Positions 28,248 through 36,909 of a DNA stretch of 64,000 bases are shown here, piece by piece. The translations under genes were made by a program, and so were the position numbers. The stretch lies in contig CAJYNG010000001.1 of the NCBI GenBank assembly GCA_913775725.1, forward strand, positions 1 through 64,000, given 5' to 3'. The notes beneath the pieces were generated by a model. It did not search any database, had not been told where the DNA came from, and saw nothing but the letters and a program-made list of their open reading frames with translations. Every line of letters begins with the position of its first letter. Within the stretch, counting starts at the first letter, position 1. Origin of the DNA: an uncultured Stenotrophomonas sp. GTDB taxonomy: Bacteria > Pseudomonadota > Gammaproteobacteria > Xanthomonadales > Xanthomonadaceae.

Positions 28248-28281
28248 CTGTCAACCTAAATGTCGCTATTTTGGTTTACGG
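28248..28281. promoter_or_regulatory. Candidate BirA (bio) operator
   Basis: CTGTCAACC (28248-28256) and GGTTTACGG (28273-28281) are separated by 16 bases (TAAATGTCGCTATTTT). Each arm matches the classical enterobacterial BirA half-site TTGTAAACC / GGTTTACAA at 7 of 9 positions, with the expected spacing. It lies 58 bases upstream of bioB and between bioB and the divergent ClC gene, so BirA-biotin repression of the bio operon is inferred. On the bioB strand a TTGACA overlaps the left arm and may be the -35 box. Confidence 0.72.
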
Positions 28282-28393
28282 TTGGCCACTTCCATCAAGC
28301 CTGGCGGAAACGCCGCATTTCACCGCATCCTGCAAGGGCTGCGGCCAAAGTGGCCGCTGCCCAACGGATGTGCTGGCGCGCAGACTCTTTCCC

Positions 28394-29719
28394 ATGACCG
28401 ATCTCCATCGCCTCCGCGGCCGCATCACTGCGCTGGTTCTCAGCGAAGCCTGGCGCCGCCGCGCCGCGCTCTGGGGCGGCGCCGTGGCGGTGGCGCTGGT
28501 GGCCATCCTGTTCGCCAAGGCCAGCGACGCGGCCTTCCATCTGTTCCAGCGCATCACCTCGCACTCGCCGTGGTGGGCCCTGCTGCTCACGCCCGGCATC
28601 TTCGCGCTGCTGGCGTGGCTCACTTCCGGCGTGCTGAAGCCCACGCGAGGCAGCGGCATTCCGCAGGTCATCGCTGCGTTGGACAAGCCCGATGAGTCTT
28701 TCCGCAGGACCAATCTTTCGCCTGCGGTCTCGGCTGGCAAGCTGTTGCTGACGTCGTTGTCGCTGCTTGGCGGCGCGTCGGTCGGGCGCGAAGGGCCCAC
28801 GGTGCATGTGGGCGCCAGCCTGATGTACCTGTTCGGCCGCTGGTTCGGCTTCAAGGATCCTCGCGAGCTCTCGCACTTCCTGCTGGCCGGTGGTGCGGCG
28901 GGTATCGCGGCGGCGTTCAACACGCCGCTGGCCGGCATCGTCTTCGCCATCGAGGAGCTCAGCGGTCGTTTCGAGCATCGCTTCTCAGGCACCCTGCTGA
29001 CCGCGGTGATCGTCGGTGGCGTGGTGTCGCTGGGCCTGTTGGGCAACTACACCTACTTCGGCCATGTGAGCGCACGCCTGCCGCTCGGCCAGGGCTGGCT
29101 GGCCATCCTGCTGTGCGGCGTGGTGGCGGGCCTGCTGGGAGGCCTGTTCGCGCGTGCGGTGCTGGCCAGTGCGGCGGGCCGCCCGCGCTGGCTCGGGCAA
29201 CTGCGGCAGCGGCATCCGGTGCTGTTGGCCGCAGGCTGTGGCCTGGTGGTGGTACTGCTCGCCCTGGTCTTCGGTGAAGGCGCGTTCGGCACCGGCTACG
29301 AACAGGCGCGCAGCCTGGTGCAGGGGCAGGCGATGGTCGGCCACGAGTTCGGGTTGATGAAGCTGCTGGCCAACCTCGCATCGTACGTGGCCGGTATTCC
29401 TGGAGGCTTGTTCTCGCCCGCGCTGGCGGTCGGTGCGGGACTGGGCCACAACCTGGCGGTGCTGATGCCCGGCGTGGACCCGCGCGCGTTCGTGCTGCTG
29501 GGCATGTGTGCGTACCTCACCGGCGTCACCCAGGCGCCACTGACCTCGGCGGTGATCTCGCTGGAGCTGACCGACAGTGGTGATCTGCTGCTGCCGATCC
29601 TGGCCACGGTGCTGATCGCGCGTGGCGTGTCCGGGTTGGTGTGCAGGGTGCCGATCTACCGCGGGTTGGCGGAGTTGTTGATGGCGCCGAAAGCAGAGCC
29701 AGCGGATAGGCATCGCTGA
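28394..29719 (+). CDS. ClC-family chloride channel/antiporter
   Basis: The 441-residue membrane protein has the ClC selectivity signatures GSGIPQ, GREGPTVH (with the gating Glu) and GIPGGLFSPALAVGAG, in order along about 10-12 hydrophobic segments. This order and length fit bacterial ClC H+/Cl- exchangers. The residue that serves as the inner proton Glu in E. coli ClcA was not checked by alignment. ATG 28394 follows the divergent bioB control region; the long in-frame extension upstream overlaps bioB antisense and is rejected. Confidence 0.92.
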   Translation: MTDLHRLRGRITALVLSEAWRRRAALWGGAVAVALVAILFAKASDAAFHLFQRITSHSPWWALLLTPGIFALLAWLTSGVLKPTRGSGIPQVIAALDKPDESFRRTNLSPAVSAGKLLLTSLSLLGGASVGREGPTVHVGASLMYLFGRWFGFKDPRELSHFLLAGGAAGIAAAFNTPLAGIVFAIEELSGRFEHRFSGTLLTAVIVGGVVSLGLLGNYTYFGHVSARLPLGQGWLAILLCGVVAGLLGGLFARAVLASAAGRPRWLGQLRQRHPVLLAAGCGLVVVLLALVFGEGAFGTGYEQARSLVQGQAMVGHEFGLMKLLANLASYVAGIPGGLFSPALAVGAGLGHNLAVLMPGVDPRAFVLLGMCAYLTGVTQAPLTSAVISLELTDSGDLLLPILATVLIARGVSGLVCRVPIYRGLAELLMAPKAEPADRHR

Positions 29720-29866
29720 TTACCATGATCAACAGGATCAATCAGTTCGCAATCTTCACTCCTGCAGTGAAGCTGATTCCCCGTTGCACCGTCTACCCGA
29801 TGCCAGATGCGCCGCTGAAGATGCACCCACGCCGGGGCTGCACCCGGACCTGCATCGAGAGCGACC
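29720..29866. other. Intergenic region with a 7-bp-arm hairpin
   Basis: CTTCACT (29754-29760) and AGTGAAG (29766-29772) form a perfect stem around CCTGC. No T-run follows in either direction, so it is not a typical terminator. It could be an operator for the following gene or a 5' leader structure. Nothing else is supported here. Confidence 0.4.
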
Positions 29867-31036
29867 ATGATCAACTGCCGTATCCGCAGCCTGGCGGCTG
29901 CCGTCCTGGCCCTGGCCAGTTCCCCCGCGCTGGCGCTGGCAGGCACGCCTGTGCTTCCCAGCGAACGCAGCATCGGTGTCATCGAGCCGGTGGCGCGATT
30001 CGAAGGTGCGATGCCCACCAGCGTGGCGGTGTCCGAGACCGGGCGGATCTTCGTCAACTTCCCGCGCTGGGGCGATGAGGTGCCCTACAGCGTGGCCGAG
30101 TGGCGTGATGGCCGCGTAGTGCCCTATCCGGATGCGCGCATCAACCGCAAGGACGGTCCCGATCCGGCGGCCCACTTCATCAGCGTGCAGAGTGTGGTGG
30201 CCGATGGCCAGGGCCGGTTGTGGGTGCTGGATACCGCCGCGCCCGGGTTCTCTGCGCCACAGGTCGGTGGCGCCAAGCTGGTGGTGATTGATCTGGCCAC
30301 CAATACTGTGGCCAGAACGCTGGTATTCCCGGCCAGCGTCATCGACGCGCGCACCTACGTCAATGATGTCCGCTTCGATTTCCGTGTCGGCCGCGAGGGC
30401 GTCGCCTACGTGACCGACTCGTCGCTGAGCGGCATCGGCGGCATCATCGTGATTGACCTCGCCACCGGCGCCGCGTCCAAGCGCCTGATCGGTCATGTGT
30501 CCACATCGGCCGATCCGGCATTCGTACCCATCGTGGAAGGACAGCAGATGCGGTTGCGCAACGCCGATGGAACGACGCAGCCGTTTACCGTGGCTGCCGA
30601 TGGCATTGCGTTGTCGCCGGATGGCGCCACGCTGTTCTACACCCCGCTGTCCAGCCGCCATCTGTACAGCGTGCCGACCGCCTTGCTGCGCGATCCCAAA
30701 GTAAGTGAAGCGGCGCTGGCGGCAGCCGTGACCGACCTGGGCGACAAGGGCGCCTCCGATGGCATGGAAATGGATGCCAACGGCCGGCTGTATGCCAGCG
30801 ATTACGAGCACAATGCCATCCATGCCCGCGATGCGCAGGGGCGCTGGACGACCGTGGTGCACGACCCACGCATCCTGTGGCCGGATACCTTGTCGATGGG
30901 GCCGGATGGCTACCTGTACTTCACCGCCAACCAGCTGCATCGGCAGGCCGGATTCAATGGCGGCGTTGATCGCCGGCAGACGCCGTACATGGTGTATCGC
31001 ACCCGGGTGGATGCGAAGCCTGCGCCAACGCGGTGA
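29867..31036 (+). CDS. Yellow / major royal jelly family secreted beta-propeller protein
   Basis: The 389-residue protein has a Sec signal peptide (LAAAVLALASSPALALA). A propeller of the Yellow/MRJP type follows: MPTSVAVSETGRIFVNFPRW, then VVADGQGRLWVLDTAAPG, YVNDVRFDFR, YVTDSSLSGIGGIIVIDL, ADGIALSPDGATLFYTPLSS, and a conserved end, RILWPDTLSMGPDGYLYF. Bacterial members are often annotated as L-dopachrome tautomerase-related, but the activity is not known. It is probably periplasmic. It stands alone between the ClC gene and comF. Confidence 0.85.
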   Translation: MINCRIRSLAAAVLALASSPALALAGTPVLPSERSIGVIEPVARFEGAMPTSVAVSETGRIFVNFPRWGDEVPYSVAEWRDGRVVPYPDARINRKDGPDPAAHFISVQSVVADGQGRLWVLDTAAPGFSAPQVGGAKLVVIDLATNTVARTLVFPASVIDARTYVNDVRFDFRVGREGVAYVTDSSLSGIGGIIVIDLATGAASKRLIGHVSTSADPAFVPIVEGQQMRLRNADGTTQPFTVAADGIALSPDGATLFYTPLSSRHLYSVPTALLRDPKVSEAALAAAVTDLGDKGASDGMEMDANGRLYASDYEHNAIHARDAQGRWTTVVHDPRILWPDTLSMGPDGYLYFTANQLHRQAGFNGGVDRRQTPYMVYRTRVDAKPAPTR

Positions 31037-31131
31037 GGTGATCGGGGCAGCGGGTGGGCGACAAAACCCCTACGGCTCGTTGAGGGCCCCCCCGATGGCA
31101 ACCCGCTGACGGCGCCATCAGGCTGAAGCGC

Positions 31132-31821
31132 ATGTCTGCCTTCTTCGACCCGGGCCGCCACGTGCAGGCCGCACTTCGTGTGCTGCTACCGCTTCGTTGC
31201 CTGGTCTGCGGTGACCCGGGCCACGATGGACTCGATCTCTGCGATGCCTGCCTGGTCGGACTGCCCTGGGCTGGCCGGGCCTGCCTGCGTTGCGCGTTGC
31301 CGTTGCCGGACACCGCGTTGATCGTGTGCGGCACCTGCCGCGAGGAGGTGCCGCCACAGGCCGCCACGCATGCCAGCCTGCTGTACCTGCCGCCTGTGGA
31401 TCAGCTGCTGGTGCGCTACAAGTTCCATCAGGATCTCGCAGCCGGACGCCTGCTCGCGCAGCTGATGCAGCGTGCACCGCCGCCCTGGTGGTGTCCACCG
31501 CTGGTGCCGGTGCCGCTGCACAATCGCAGGTTGCGCCAGCGCGGCTACAACCAGGCGGGCGAGCTGTGCCGGTTGCTGCCGATGCCGGTCTGGCAGGGGC
31601 TGTACCGGCGGCGGCATACCGCACCGCAGTCCGAGCGCACGGCCGAACAACGCCGGGAAAATCTGTTCGATGCGTTTGCTGTCCGTGGTCCGGTGCCCAC
31701 GCGGCTGACCGTGGTCGATGACGTGATGACCACCGGCAGCACGGTGATGGAGGTCGCCGAGACGCTGCGCCTGGTCGGCGCTGCGGAGGTGCGCGTGTGG
31801 GTCTGCGCGCGGGCGCCGTGA
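31132..31821 (+). CDS. ComF-family phosphoribosyltransferase-like protein
   Basis: The 229-residue protein has an N-terminal cysteine cluster (CLVCGDPGHDGLDLCDACL and later CLRC, CGTC), compatible with a zinc ribbon. A type I phosphoribosyltransferase fold follows with LVPVPLHNRRLRQRGYNQAGEL and the PRPP loop VVDDVMTTGSTVMEVAETL. ComF proteins help natural DNA uptake in some bacteria; the enzymatic activity is unclear. In many gammaproteobacteria comF lies next to bioB, and here it is nearby on the other strand. Confidence 0.9.
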   Translation: MSAFFDPGRHVQAALRVLLPLRCLVCGDPGHDGLDLCDACLVGLPWAGRACLRCALPLPDTALIVCGTCREEVPPQAATHASLLYLPPVDQLLVRYKFHQDLAAGRLLAQLMQRAPPPWWCPPLVPVPLHNRRLRQRGYNQAGELCRLLPMPVWQGLYRRRHTAPQSERTAEQRRENLFDAFAVRGPVPTRLTVVDDVMTTGSTVMEVAETLRLVGAAEVRVWVCARAP

Positions 31822-31879
31822 TCGCCCTCTTCATCCACAGGAGCTAGGATGAGGCCGGTTCCGGATCGAAGGAGTGGCC

Positions 31880-32431
31880 ATGAGTTCCCCCTTGTCTCCC
31901 TTGTTGTCGGCCGTTGGGCGCAGCTGGTGGATCCTGCTGCTGTACGGGCTCGTCGCACTGGGTTTTGGCATCGTTGCCATTGGCTGGCCGCTGTCCGCAG
32001 CGATGGCACTGGCGTGGACACTGGGCGTGATGGCCATCGTTGAAGGTGTCATCAGCCTGTTCGCACTGGTCAGCGGGGGCAGTGGTGCCTCGCGTGGGTG
32101 GCTCGCGCTGTATGCCATCGCCTCGTTGGGCTTCGGCATCCTGGCGGTGATCAATCCGTTGGCCACCGCCAGCGTGCTGGTGCTGTTCCTGGCGGCGTGG
32201 CTGCTGGTGGCCGGCATCTATCGCATCGTGTTCGCGATCCGCGTGCGCAAGCAGATCCAGGGCGAGTGGCTGCTGATTCTCAGTGGCGTGCTTGCGGTGG
32301 TGCTGGGCCTGCTGTTTGCGGCCAATCCGTATGCAGGCGTGGCGGTGACCACGCTGTGGATCGGTATCGGCAGCCTGCTGTATGGGCTGCTGCAGGTGCT
32401 GGTGGCCTTCAAGCTGCGGAAGCTGAAGTGA
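31880..32431 (+). CDS. HdeD-like DUF308 membrane protein
   Basis: The 183-residue protein has six predicted membrane helices in paired repeats (for example WWILLLYGLVALGFGIVAIG and WLLILSGVLAVVLGLLFAAN), the pattern of HdeD/DUF308. ATG 31880 has AAGGAG five bases upstream and is preferred over GTG 31874. E. coli HdeD is linked to acid resistance at high density, but the function of most members is unknown. Its stop overlaps the GTG start of the next gene. Confidence 0.85.
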   Translation: MSSPLSPLLSAVGRSWWILLLYGLVALGFGIVAIGWPLSAAMALAWTLGVMAIVEGVISLFALVSGGSGASRGWLALYAIASLGFGILAVINPLATASVLVLFLAAWLLVAGIYRIVFAIRVRKQIQGEWLLILSGVLAVVLGLLFAANPYAGVAVTTLWIGIGSLLYGLLQVLVAFKLRKLK

Positions 32432-32898
32432 GGGCTGCGCTTCCGCTGTTGCTGGGCGTGGCGTTGACCCTGACCGGATGCATGCCGGGCGCCACACCCG
32501 GTGCCTTGGCAGGGAAGGATCATGCGCCACGCCCCGGCGTGGATGTGCGCCTGAGTGCGGTCGATGCAGCCGGCAAGGGCAGATCGGTGCAGTGGCAGGG
32601 CGAAACCCTGGCTCTGCGCGAGCCGCCGATTGCCGGCAGTGCCGACATCGCAGATGTGCGCTACGTGCTGGACGAGGCCCAGCAGCCCGGCCTGCAGATC
32701 CGCTATCGGCCCGAAGCGCACCAGCGCATCCACGATGGCACGGCAGCACTGGTCGGTCAGCGTGCGGCGCTCAGCGTGGATGGCCGCGTGCTGATGGTGG
32801 CGACGGTGCAGGGGCCGTTCGGCGAATCGATGATGCTGAGCGGCTTGACCAGCGTTGCCGAGGCGCAGGAGCTGGCGAAGCACATCACCGGCGAATGA
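32428..32898 (+). CDS. Lipoprotein resembling the SecD periplasmic head
   Basis: The 156-residue protein starts at GTG 32428, overlapping the upstream stop (GTGA). It has a lipobox LLGVALTLTGC. The C-terminal ~50 residues (AALSVDGRVLMVATVQGPF, then the LSGLTSVAEAQELAKHI end) resemble the segment of SecD in which a short strand pair precedes the first large membrane helix. It has no membrane domain of its own. The relationship to SecD is by eye only; the function is unknown. It is probably co-expressed with the DUF308 protein. Confidence 0.6.
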   Translation: MRAALPLLLGVALTLTGCMPGATPGALAGKDHAPRPGVDVRLSAVDAAGKGRSVQWQGETLALREPPIAGSADIADVRYVLDEAQQPGLQIRYRPEAHQRIHDGTAALVGQRAALSVDGRVLMVATVQGPFGESMMLSGLTSVAEAQELAKHITGE

Positions 32899-32950
32899 CG
32901 GGCACGCCAACAACCCCGCGCTGCGCGCGGAGGTCGACCCAGGTCGACCG

Positions 32951-34753
32951 CTACCGGGCGAACCGCGCTTCGATCTCCTCCAGCGACTTGCCCTTGGTCT
33001 CCGGCAGCCAGAACGCGGCCACCAGGAAGAACACGAAGGTGCACGCCGCCCAGAACACGAACATGCTGGCGTAGCCGTAGTGGCCCACCGTGGGCAGGAA
33101 GATGGCGGCGATGGTGGTCGACACGAACTGGTTGATCAGCAGCGCGATGCTCATGCCATTTGAGCGGATGCGGTTCGGCATCAGCTCCGACAGTGCCAGC
33201 CACACGCAGACGCCGGGGCCGACCGCGAAGAACGCGACGAACACCAGGATGCAGGCGGCCACGGCCCAGCCGTGTGCAGGTGGCGGCACCGGGCCGATGC
33301 GGGCCTGCTCGATGCGCAATGGCGCCTGGCTGGCGCTGGCCGGGTCGGCAAATGGATTCAGGTGGAGTTTGCGGAAGAACGCACCGATCACGCTGTCCGG
33401 CTGCACGGTACCCGCGCGTTCCACGCGCAGCTCGCGGTCGGTCAGGTTGTCGCTGCGCAGGGCGCGCACGTTGGTGAAGTCGCCGTAGGCGTACGACACC
33501 GTCAACTGCATCGGTCGGCCTTCGCTGTCGATGCCACCGCTCAGGCGCTGCCACTGCGCGTCATCCAGCACCAGCTGCAGGCCATCGCCGCTGACCGCCG
33601 CCTGCAGCTGCGGCTGCACGTCGGCCCGACCGCGCTCGGCCTGGAAGAACAGCGTGGCCGCCGCCAGCAGGGCCACGCAGATGCCGCCACTGCCGAGCAT
33701 CAGCAGGAACTTGCGGCCCTTGCGGTCGACCAGCAGCAGCGCGACCACCGTCATCACCGCGTTGAGCAGCTTGATCGCCACGTCGGCACCGTTGGCCACC
33801 GAGCCGGACAGGCCGGCCTGGTTGAGGATGTTCACCGCGTAGGCCAGCACCGAGTTGATGCCGGTGGCCTGGGTGCAGGCCAGCACCACGCAGGCCAGCA
33901 CGAACGGCACCACATAGCGGCGGCTGAGCAGCGGGTCGCGCTTGCCGTCGCTGCTGCTCGATTCCGGCGCCTGGATCTGGGCCAGCGTGGGCTCGACGTC
34001 TGCGGCGGGAAGGACGCGCTGAAGGCTGCGGCGGGCTTCATTGATGCGGCCGCGGCGCACCAGCCAGCGTGGCGATTCGGACAGCCAGAAGATGCCGGCG
34101 CAGAACAGCAGGCCCGGCGCCAGGCAGGTCCAGAAGATGGTGCGCCAGGCGTGGTCCTTCACCGTGAACAGTTCCTGCGCCTGCTGTGCCACCGGCAGCG
34201 AACGCACGGCCTCCGCAGCGGCATCCACCGCATGCGCGTGATAGAGGCCGATCAGGGCCGCCAGCACCAGGCCAACGGTCAGCAGCAGCTGGAACATGGC
34301 CGCGCCGCGTCCGCGTCGTTCGGGGCTGAGCACCTCGGCCAGGTACAGCGGAATGACTACGCCGATCAAACCGCCACTGATGCCCTGCAGCAGGCGACCC
34401 AGCAGCAGCGGCGTGTAGCCGGAGGCCAGTGCCATGATCGGAATCGAGGCGGTGAACAGCAGGCCGGCCAGCAGCATCGCGCCGCGGCGGCCGATCAGGT
34501 CGGCGACCATGCCGGCGAACAGCGAGGACAACACGCTGCCCAGCAGTACGGCCGCCACCACGAAGCCGAGCTGCTGGCTGCTGAGCTGCCAGGCGTGGCT
34601 GGCGGTCGCTTCAAGATAGGGCAGGGCACCGGCGATGATGCCGATGTCGATGCCGTACAGCAGGCCGCCCAAGCCGCCGATGAAGAGCAGGTAGCGTACG
34701 GGCCAGCGCGGAGCGGTGGAAGCGGGTACGGCAGGTGCGGCGGCTGCGGTCAT
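32951..34753 (-). CDS. Sugar porter family MFS transporter, probable GalNAc permease
   Basis: The 600-residue transporter has the sugar-porter signatures GGLLYGIDIGIIAGALPYL in helix 1, DLIGRRGAMLLAG, RLLQGISGGLIGVVIPLYLA, ESPRWL, VDRKGRKFLL and the terminal PETKGKSLEEIE. It exceeds the usual ~460-500 residues because about 125 residues (371-495) are inserted between helices 9 and 10, on the periplasmic side. It is the last gene of the aga operon, which supports a role in GalNAc uptake (AgaP-like). Substrate assignment rests on context only. Confidence 0.85.
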   Translation of the reverse strand: MTAAAAPAVPASTAPRWPVRYLLFIGGLGGLLYGIDIGIIAGALPYLEATASHAWQLSSQQLGFVVAAVLLGSVLSSLFAGMVADLIGRRGAMLLAGLLFTASIPIMALASGYTPLLLGRLLQGISGGLIGVVIPLYLAEVLSPERRGRGAAMFQLLLTVGLVLAALIGLYHAHAVDAAAEAVRSLPVAQQAQELFTVKDHAWRTIFWTCLAPGLLFCAGIFWLSESPRWLVRRGRINEARRSLQRVLPAADVEPTLAQIQAPESSSSDGKRDPLLSRRYVVPFVLACVVLACTQATGINSVLAYAVNILNQAGLSGSVANGADVAIKLLNAVMTVVALLLVDRKGRKFLLMLGSGGICVALLAAATLFFQAERGRADVQPQLQAAVSGDGLQLVLDDAQWQRLSGGIDSEGRPMQLTVSYAYGDFTNVRALRSDNLTDRELRVERAGTVQPDSVIGAFFRKLHLNPFADPASASQAPLRIEQARIGPVPPPAHGWAVAACILVFVAFFAVGPGVCVWLALSELMPNRIRSNGMSIALLINQFVSTTIAAIFLPTVGHYGYASMFVFWAACTFVFFLVAAFWLPETKGKSLEEIEARFAR

Positions 34754-34813
34754 CGGCGTACTCCTGGAACAACGGGGATGGTGCGTGGCTGAGGCATTGC
34801 GCTTGCGCGCTTC

Positions 34814-34963
34814 ATGTAGAGCCGAGCGATGCTCGGCACGGATGTCATCGATGTCGGTACGAAAAGCAGCCGAGCATGGCTATGCCGATCGTCCTGATCG
34901 GCACCCTCCGGGCCGTCGCAAGCGACGTTGGCAATGACTCCTGCCATTGCCTTCGGCTCTACG
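34814..34963. repeat. SMAG repeats, the second copy split by a three-hairpin insert
   Basis: A normal copy GTAGAGCCGAGCGATGCTCG plus GCA lies at 34816-34838. The facing copy begins AGCCGAGCATGGC at 34868 but its other arm, TCGGCTCTAC, appears only at 34953-34962. The sequence between contains three consecutive stems: GCCGATC/GATCGGC, CGTCGC/GCGACG and GGCAATG/CATTGCC. The region lies between agaA and the porter gene. Confidence 0.7.
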
Positions 34964-34975
34964 AAAACGCAGATA

Positions 34976-36103
34976 TCAAGCGTTTGCAGCGTTCAAATCG
35001 ACTACGCGCCCGCCCACCACCACCTGCTGCAGGCGCAGCTCGGCGTCCAGCACTACCAGGTCGGCACGGGCGTCGGGTGCAATGCGACCGCGATCATCCA
35101 GGCCCAGGTAATCGGCGGGGAAGGTGGACACGCGATGCGAGGCATCGGCCAGTTCCAATCCCACCCGCACCAGGTTGCGCAGCGCCTGGTCCATGGTCAG
35201 CGCACTGCCGGCCAGCGAACCGGTGGCCAGGCGCACGCAGCCGCCGCACTTGTGCACGCGCTGTTCGCCCAGGGCGTACTCGCCATCGGGCATGCCGGTG
35301 GCGGCAGTCGCGTCGGTCACCGCATACAGGCGCGGGATCGCGCGTGCGGCCAGGCGGATCACGCCGGGATGGATGTGCTGCAGGTCGGGAATGATCTCGG
35401 CGTACTGCGCATGCGCCAGTGCCGCCGCCGCAATGCCCGGGCGATAGTGATCGACACCGGTCATGCCATTGAACAGATGGGTGAAACCGGACGCACCTGC
35501 CTGCAGCGCAGCAACACCCTCTTCGTAGGTACCGGCGCTGTGGCCGAGCTGCACACGGATGCCCATTGCCGAAAGCGCGGGTATCAGCGCGGTGTGCTCG
35601 CCGATCTCTGGTGCCAGCGTCATCACCCGGATCGGCGCCAGCGCATGCAGTTGCCGCACCAGCGCCAGCGTCGCCTCGATCGTGCGATTGGGTTGTGCGC
35701 CCAGCCGCTGCGGGCTGATGAACGGCCCTTCCAGATGCACGCCGACGATGCTGGCGGCGTCTGCATCGGGCGCCGCCATGGTGGCGGCCACGCCGTGCAG
35801 CGCGTGCTCGATCTCATCCAGGCCGGCGGTCATGGTGGTCGCCAGCAGCGTGGTGGTACCGAAGCGAAGATGGGTCCGGGCGATGGTGCGTGCCACGTCG
35901 CCGCCCTGCATCAGGTCCACGCCGGCCGCACCGTGCACGTGCAGGTCGATGAAGCCGGGCAGGATCACCGGCAGCTGCAGGTCGTCGGCGCCGCTGTGGT
36001 CGTCCACCTGCAGCTGGCGCACGTGCGAATCAAAGTGGACGTGGCCACGCCGCCAACCCAGCGGCGTGAGGATACGGCCATGCAGGGTGCGGGTGTCGGT
36101 CAT
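34976..36103 (-). CDS. agaA: N-acetylgalactosamine-6-phosphate deacetylase (AgaA; NagA-like)
   Basis: The 375-residue amidohydrolase has the metal-site motif LPGFIDLHVHGAAGVD, HLEGPFIS with the bridging Glu, LGHSAGTYEEG, FTHLFNGMTG, and catalytic Asp in VTDATAATGMPDG. It belongs to the NagA/AgaA family and removes acetate from the 6-phosphorylated sugar. Sequence alone cannot tell GlcNAc-6-P from GalNAc-6-P; the aga context decides. ATG 36103 overlaps the agaR stop by 4 bases. Confidence 0.88.
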   Translation of the reverse strand: MTDTRTLHGRILTPLGWRRGHVHFDSHVRQLQVDDHSGADDLQLPVILPGFIDLHVHGAAGVDLMQGGDVARTIARTHLRFGTTTLLATTMTAGLDEIEHALHGVAATMAAPDADAASIVGVHLEGPFISPQRLGAQPNRTIEATLALVRQLHALAPIRVMTLAPEIGEHTALIPALSAMGIRVQLGHSAGTYEEGVAALQAGASGFTHLFNGMTGVDHYRPGIAAAALAHAQYAEIIPDLQHIHPGVIRLAARAIPRLYAVTDATAATGMPDGEYALGEQRVHKCGGCVRLATGSLAGSALTMDQALRNLVRVGLELADASHRVSTFPADYLGLDDRGRIAPDARADLVVLDAELRLQQVVVGGRVVDLNAANA

Positions 36104-36882
36104 GCGGTGGGCTCGGCGATGATCACTTCGATGCCCAGCCGCTGCAGCCCTTCACGGGTTGCGTCGTCGATGCCGGCGTCGGTGATGATGGCGTGGATCT
36201 GATCGAGAAGTGCGATGCGGTGCAGGCTGACGCGGCCAAACTTGGAGGCGTCGGTCAGCACCACGATGCGGCGCGCGCGCTCGACCATGCGGTGGTTGAG
36301 GCGGGCTTCGGCTTCATCGTGGGTGGTCAGCCCGAACTGCAGGTCCAGGCCATCCACGCCCAGGAACAGGGTGTCGAAGCTGTATGAGTTGAGGCTGGCC
36401 TCGGCCTGGCTGCCCTGCAGCGAGAGCGACTGCTGGCGCAGCAAACCACCGGTCAGCAGTACGGTGATGCCCGCCGCATTGGCCAGTTCCCAGGCGATGT
36501 TCAGGCCGTTGGTCATCACCGTCACATCGCGATGCGCGCGCAGGTGGCGGGCCAGGGTCATCGTGGTCGAGCCGGAGTCGATGATGATGTTGTCACCGGG
36601 CCGCACCAGGTGCGCGGCACACGCGCCGATCGATTCCTTCAGCGGCAGGTTCAGTGCGTCCTTTTCGTGGATGTCCTGTTCCTGCGGCGGCGTGCGCACC
36701 AGCGTGGCGCCACCGTGGGTACGGTTGGCCAGGCCTTGCGATTCGAAGTGGGACAGGTCGGCGCGGATGGTCACCGCCGACACGCCGAAGCGCTCGACCA
36801 GATCGGCCACCTGCACCGAGCCGTGCTCGATCAGCAGCTGCAGGATCTGTTGCCGGCGGGAGCGGGTGTTGCGCATGGCCAT
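36100..36882 (-). CDS. agaR: DeoR-family transcriptional regulator AgaR
   Basis: The 260-residue regulator has an N-terminal DeoR helix-turn-helix (RRQQILQLLIEHGSVQVADL, then RFGVSAVTIRADLSHFESQG) and a sugar-phosphate-binding DeoR C-domain (PGDNIIIDSGSTTMTLARHL, FLGVDGLD, VVLTDASKFGR). The first helix shows SAVTIRADL where many relatives have TIRRDL. The start may be ATG 36882 or 36876. AgaR represses GalNAc genes in other proteobacteria through CTTTC elements, and such elements are seen upstream of agaS and the GH31 gene here. Confidence 0.88.
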   Translation of the reverse strand: MAMRNTRSRRQQILQLLIEHGSVQVADLVERFGVSAVTIRADLSHFESQGLANRTHGGATLVRTPPQEQDIHEKDALNLPLKESIGACAAHLVRPGDNIIIDSGSTTMTLARHLRAHRDVTVMTNGLNIAWELANAAGITVLLTGGLLRQQSLSLQGSQAEASLNSYSFDTLFLGVDGLDLQFGLTTHDEAEARLNHRMVERARRIVVLTDASKFGRVSLHRIALLDQIHAIITDAGIDDATREGLQRLGIEVIIAEPTA

Positions 36883-36909
36883 TCTCGGTGTCGCGGGGAA
36901 AGGTAGAGA

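Noticed and set aside
31048-31108. CAGCGGGT/ACCCGCTG inverted repeat before comF
   Set aside because: The arms are 8 bases with a 45-base loop, which is easily met by chance in GC-rich DNA.
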